Source: Phenylobacterium aquaticum
GTDB lineage: Bacteria > Pseudomonadota > Alphaproteobacteria > Caulobacterales > Caulobacteraceae
Assembly (NCBI RefSeq): GCF_022695515.1
Contig: NZ_JALDPT010000005.1
Span: 1 to 64,000, forward strand
Reading direction: 5' to 3'
DNA: 64,000 nt
Shown here: positions 60,552-64,000 of the stretch, piece after piece
Numbering within the stretch: the first letter of the stretch is position 1
Layout of the letters: each line of letters begins with the position of its first letter
The notes under the pieces: generated by a model
Seen by the model: the letters and a program-made list of their open reading frames with translations, nothing else
Told to the model about the DNA's origin: nothing
Databases searched by the model: none
Translations under genes and position numbers: made by a program

Positions 60552-61444
60552 CCGGCCGCCTGCCGGATCCGGTCCAGCAGCCAGTCGACGCCCGCGTCCG
60601 GGGCGTCGGCGCGGCGCACCGCCGACACCTCAAGCCGATAGGGGGTGAACGGCGGATCCAGCACCTGCAGGCCCAGCCGCTCGGCGTGGCGCTCGGCCAG
60701 CCGGCGCGGCACGGTGGCGATCCCGTCGCTGGACGCCACCATCACCAGGGCGGTCAGCCATTGGGGCACCACCGCCATCACCGCCATCTCCTCTGCGCGC
60801 CGGTCGCCGGCCGTGTCGCTGACCGCCTGGGCAAGGATATGGCCCGTGTCGCGATAGGCCTCGAAACTCAGGCCGGGCCCGATAACCGGATGGCCCTGGC
60901 GGGCCACCACGCAGTAGCGATCCTCGAACAGAAGCTCGGCGGCGAGGCCCGGCCGGATTTCGCCGAATCGCCCCAGCGCGAGGTCGATGTCGCCGCGCCT
61001 CAGCCCCTCCTGCGCGGCGTCCTGGGTCGGGAACTGGACGGTGAAGATCACCCCGGGCGCCTCAGCCCGCAGCATCTCAACCAGCCGACCGCCGATCAGG
61101 GCGGTGACGAATTCCGGCGCCGCGAGCCGGAACTGGCGGGTGCTGGTCGCCGGGTCGAACCCGCTCTCCCGGCCGAGCGTCGTGCTGGTCAGGGCGAGCA
61201 GGGCGTCGATCCGCGGGCCAAGCTCCAGGGCGCGCCGCGTCGGCTCCATGCCGTGCGGCCGGCGAATGAACAGCGGATCCTCGAACAGGTCGCGCAAACG
61301 GACCAGGGCGTGGCTGACCGCCGAGGGCGTCAGGCCCAGGCGCTCGGCGACCTCGCCTGCCCGGCGGCGCAGCAGGAGCTCGCGGAACACCAGCAGCAGT
61401 CCGCCGTCCAGCCGCCTGATTTTGCCAAAGTCGAAATCACTCAT
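60548..61444 (-). CDS. LysR-family transcriptional regulator
   Basis: 298 residues, standard LysR length. The N-terminal helix-turn-helix is RRAGEVAERLGLTPSAVSHALVRLRDLFEDPLFIRRPHGMEPT, followed by a periplasmic-binding-like effector domain. The DNA-binding part resembles the NodD/SyrM-NahR-like group. It is divergent from the TorF-type porin at 61527, with a T-N11-A site in between, so that gene is the likely target. Confidence 0.94.
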   Translation of the reverse strand: MSDFDFGKIRRLDGGLLLVFRELLLRRRAGEVAERLGLTPSAVSHALVRLRDLFEDPLFIRRPHGMEPTRRALELGPRIDALLALTSTTLGRESGFDPATSTRQFRLAAPEFVTALIGGRLVEMLRAEAPGVIFTVQFPTQDAAQEGLRRGDIDLALGRFGEIRPGLAAELLFEDRYCVVARQGHPVIGPGLSFEAYRDTGHILAQAVSDTAGDRRAEEMAVMAVVPQWLTALVMVASSDGIATVPRRLAERHAERLGLQVLDPPFTPYRLEVSAVRRADAPDAGVDWLLDRIRQAAG

Positions 61445-61452
61445 GCGGCGAT

Positions 61453-61467
61453 TTCAATATATCTGAA
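61453..61467. promoter_or_regulatory. Probable LysR binding site
   Basis: TTCA-ATATATC-TGAA, containing a T-N11-A core (61454-61466). It lies 9 bases upstream of the lysR start and about 60 bases upstream of the divergent porin start. Confidence 0.55.
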
Positions 61468-61526
61468 TTCAACCCCTGGCTAGGTTTCCTCCGCCGGCCC
61501 TGACGCCGGTTCAAGGACATCTCGAC

Positions 61527-62252
61527 ATGCAAAACCTGACCAAGGCCGCTTGCGCGGCGGCGATGGCGTTCGCCGGTACGGCGGTCCTGCCCGGGACCGC
61601 GGCGGCCGAGGGCGCCCTGATCACCCAGCTCACCTATGCCAGCCAGTACCGCTGGGACGGCGTGTCCAACTCCAACAACCAGCCGGCGGTCCAGGCCTCG
61701 GTCTATTGGTGGCGGCCGGACCGCAACTATGCGGGCCTGTTCCTGACCAGCGTCGATTTCCGCGACCCCGGCCACACCTCCTACGAGGTCGACGTCTATG
61801 CCGGCCATCACTTCGACCTGAAACCGGCCCGGGTGACGGCCGAGGTGATGTACACCTCCTATCCGGACAACAAGACCTGGGGCCCGACCTATGACTTCAT
61901 CCAGGGCAAGCTGCAGGTCGAGCGCAAGGTCGGCGACGTCCAGCTCAAGGCCCTGACCACCTATACGCCGGAGACCTCCTATCGCGGCGGCCGCTCCTGG
62001 ATGGTGCGCGGCGAAGCGGTCTATCCGATCACCCCGAACTTCAGCCTCAACGCCAGCCTGGGCCATCGCTGGACCCGGCGCCAGGACCGCACCTACTGGT
62101 CGGCCGGCGGCACGGCGACCTGGAAGGCCCTGGCCTTCGACCTGCGCTATGTCGACACCGATCTGTCCCCCGATCAGTGCGGCTATGTCAGGCAGGCCTG
62201 CCGCCCCGCGGTCGTCGGGGCCGTGACGGTGACTTTTCCACCGTTTCACTAG
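61527..62252 (+). CDS. TorF-family putative porin
   Basis: 241 residues, signal peptide (CAAAMAFAGTAVLPGTAAAEG), then a small beta barrel. The start of the mature part, LITQLTYASQYRWDGVSNSNNQPAVQASVYWW, is the TorF signature. AAGGA lies about nine bases upstream of the ATG. The family is thought to form outer-membrane channels; substrate unknown. It is probably controlled by the divergent LysR protein. The C-terminus ends in FPPFH and is not the usual terminal Phe. Confidence 0.87.
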   Translation: MQNLTKAACAAAMAFAGTAVLPGTAAAEGALITQLTYASQYRWDGVSNSNNQPAVQASVYWWRPDRNYAGLFLTSVDFRDPGHTSYEVDVYAGHHFDLKPARVTAEVMYTSYPDNKTWGPTYDFIQGKLQVERKVGDVQLKALTTYTPETSYRGGRSWMVRGEAVYPITPNFSLNASLGHRWTRRQDRTYWSAGGTATWKALAFDLRYVDTDLSPDQCGYVRQACRPAVVGAVTVTFPPFH

Positions 62253-62316
62253 CGTCACTGTCATGACCTCGCCGCGAAAGCTGCCTATGCGGGCGCCATC
62301 GCGTTAGGGTGAGCAA

Positions 62317-64000
62317 ATGACCAGTCTCGATCGCCGCGGCTTCCTGATGGCCGCCGCCACTGCCGCCGCCCTGCCCCCCGCCATCGCCCGAGCCCGGGCG
62401 ATCGACGCCGACGTGCGCACCGGCACGATCAAGGACGTCGAGCATGTGGTCATCTTCATGCAGGAGAACCGCAGCTTCGATCACTATTTCGGCTCCATGG
62501 CCGGGGTGCGGGGCTTCGGCGACCGCTTCCCGATTCCCGTGCCGGACACGGACGGGCTGAAGAACGCCACGGTCTGGACCCAGCTGAACAAGCCGCCCGG
62601 CCTGCCGCTGATCGCGCCCTTTCACCTCAACACCGTGCAGACCTTCGCCCACATGCGGGTGGAGGGCACGCCGCACCTGTGGCCGGACGCGCAAGGCGCC
62701 TGGAACGAAGGCCGCATGAACCATTGGCCGGTGACCAAGACCGAGCATTCGATGGGCTATTACAAGGCCGCCGACGCGCCGTTCCAGTTCGCGCTCGCCG
62801 AGGCCTTCACCCTCTGTGACGCCTATCATTGCTCGATCCTGTCGGGGACCAATCCCAACCGCCTGTTCCTGTGGACCGGGACCAACGACCCCACGGGCCG
62901 CGACGGCGGGCCCGGCATGGCCAATTCCCACGACCGCTTCGTCTCGGCCGGCGGTCACGCCCGGTCCTACAGCTGGACCAGCTATGTCGAGCGCCTCGAC
63001 AAGGCCGGCGTCTCCTGGCGGCTCTATCAGGACATGGCGGACAATTTCACCGACAATCCGCTCGCCGGGTTCAAGGCGTTCCGCGAGTCCTATGACAAGG
63101 TCCCCGGCTCCGATCCGCGCCTGGCGGAGCGGGCGCTGACCACCCGCATGCTCGACGGCCTGCGTGAGGACGTCGTCACCGGCAAGCTGCCCCAGGTGTC
63201 CTACATCATCGCCCGCGCCGCCGATTCCGAGCATCCCGGCCCGTCGAGCCCGGCCCAGGGCGCCGACTTCACCGCCCAGGTGCTGGATGCGCTGACCGCC
63301 GATCCCAAGGTCTGGGCCAAGACCGCCCTGTTCGTGATGTTCGACGAGAACGACGGCTTCTTCGATCACGCGCCGCCGCCGGCCCCGCCGTCGCGCGACG
63401 CCTCGGGCGGCCTGCTCGGCGCCTCGACCACCGACACCGCAGGCGAATATCACCTGGTCGCCAGCACCGCCGATCCCCAGGCCGAACGGCCGGAGCTGAT
63501 GGGCCGCCCCTATGGCCTGGGCCCGCGGGTGCCGATGTATGTCATCTCGCCCTGGAGCCGCGGCGGCTGGGTCGATTCCGAGGTCTTCGACCACACCTCG
63601 GTGATCCGCTTCCTGGAGACCCGGTTCGGGGTGCTGGAGCCCAACATCACGCCCTGGCGGCGGACGGTCTGCGGCGACCTGACCTCGGCCTTCGACTTCA
63701 AGACCCCCAACGACGCGCCGTTCTTCGAGTCCCTGCCCAAGACGGCGGAGACCGCCGCCCGCGCCCGCGCCCTGCCCGGCCGCACCGCGCCGCCGACCCC
63801 GGCCCTGCCGGAAGCCCCGATCCAGGCCGCCGGCGCCCGTCCTTCCCGCGCCCTGCCCTACCGCCTGGACGCCGGCGCCCAGGTGACGGGAGAGACGGTC
63901 ACCCTGACCTTCGCCAACACCGGCAAGGCCGGGGCGGTGTTCCATGTCTATGACCGGCTTGCCCTCGACCTGCCGCCCCGCCGCTACACGGTGGGCGCCG
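62317..64000 (+). CDS. Tat-exported phospholipase C (phosphoesterase family), 3' end outside the window
   Basis: The frame is open from the ATG at 62317 (AGGGTGAG upstream) to the last base, 561 codons. A Tat signal (LDRRGFLMAAATAAALPPAIARA) is followed by the phosphoesterase domain: IKDVEHVVIFMQENRSFDHYFGSM, SGTNPNRLFLWTGTNDPTG, VMFDENDGFFDHAPPP and DHTSVIRFLETRFG. A C-terminal beta domain (DUF756 type) begins near LTFANTGKAGAVFHVYD. Such enzymes cleave phosphatidylcholine or related phosphodiesters in the periplasm or outside the cell, often to gain phosphate. The end of the second C-terminal domain is missing. Confidence 0.93.
   Translation, partial: MTSLDRRGFLMAAATAAALPPAIARARAIDADVRTGTIKDVEHVVIFMQENRSFDHYFGSMAGVRGFGDRFPIPVPDTDGLKNATVWTQLNKPPGLPLIAPFHLNTVQTFAHMRVEGTPHLWPDAQGAWNEGRMNHWPVTKTEHSMGYYKAADAPFQFALAEAFTLCDAYHCSILSGTNPNRLFLWTGTNDPTGRDGGPGMANSHDRFVSAGGHARSYSWTSYVERLDKAGVSWRLYQDMADNFTDNPLAGFKAFRESYDKVPGSDPRLAERALTTRMLDGLREDVVTGKLPQVSYIIARAADSEHPGPSSPAQGADFTAQVLDALTADPKVWAKTALFVMFDENDGFFDHAPPPAPPSRDASGGLLGASTTDTAGEYHLVASTADPQAERPELMGRPYGLGPRVPMYVISPWSRGGWVDSEVFDHTSVIRFLETRFGVLEPNITPWRRTVCGDLTSAFDFKTPNDAPFFESLPKTAETAARARALPGRTAPPTPALPEAPIQAAGARPSRALPYRLDAGAQVTGETVTLTFANTGKAGAVFHVYDRLALDLPPRRYTVGA

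Noticed and set aside
1..64000. tRNA, rRNA, CRISPR, prophage or insertion-sequence genes
   Set aside because: I looked through all gaps and saw no cloverleaf-like sequence, regularly spaced repeat or transposase/integrase motif.

Overview
The window is high-GC alphaproteobacterial chromosome, most likely from a member of the Caulobacteraceae (Phenylobacterium or Caulobacter type). The main reason is the chemotaxis operon at the left edge, cheA-cheW-cheR-cheB-cheY-cheD-cheU-cheY-cheE, which has the gene order of the major che cluster of Caulobacter crescentus. Dense packing with ATGA, TAATG and GTGA stop/start overlaps, and many TonB-receptor, porin and P450-type genes, fit the same group. I found no rRNA, tRNA, insertion sequence, phage gene or CRISPR array.

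Layout. 1-7.2 kb: the chemotaxis operon, followed tail to tail by a second, inverted copy of its last two genes (a CheY-like protein with an arginine-rich tail plus a CheE-like protein). 7.4-12.7 kb: a secreted PHP-domain hydrolase, a thiolase with its DUF35 zinc-ribbon partner, a cupin, hisC and a small membrane-anchor protein. 12.7-15.6 kb: GNAT, P-loop and DUF4304-like genes, a frameshifted remnant of what looks like a polymorphic-toxin tail, and an ArsR regulator. 15.7-24.6 kb: a catabolic/uptake region with two small ABM/NIPSNAP-like proteins, an APH-family kinase, a cytochrome P450, a CrtC/AttH-like protein, a TetR regulator, an alpha/beta hydrolase and a TonB-dependent receptor, containing several palindromes that look like operators.

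24.6-31.1 kb: an unusual cell-envelope cluster made of an exported truncated globin, a DUF3034 protein, two cupredoxins, an outer-membrane beta-barrel and a membrane EAL phosphodiesterase with a dead GGDEF domain. 31.3-33.6 kb: a MoxR ATPase/VWA pair. 33.6-45.7 kb: a methyl-accepting chemotaxis protein, a porin, a two-subunit molybdenum hydroxylase, a CitMHS transporter, a LemA-TPM-TPM set and an M28 peptidase. 45.8-49.4 kb: MarR, a stand-alone ketoacyl synthase, a DsbA-fold isomerase, an SDR and an HxlR regulator. 49.6-53.3 kb: a heterodimeric ABC exporter with one degenerate ATP site. 53.4-57.1 kb: a lipid-modification module (DUF1365, FAD oxidoreductase, cyclopropane-fatty-acid-synthase-like methyltransferase, DUF2177). 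57.3-64 kb: an acyl-CoA ligase, a secreted amidohydrolase, a LysR regulator, a TorF-type porin and a Tat-exported phospholipase C cut by the window end.

Two themes recur. The first is control of motility: the che operon, the duplicated CheY/CheE pair, an extra chemoreceptor and an EAL phosphodiesterase, with c-di-GMP as the probable link. The second is uptake and breakdown of hydrophobic substrates through CoA-linked enzymes, each small operon carrying its own one-component regulator. Several intergenic gaps hold a family of about 130-160 bp inverted-hairpin elements.
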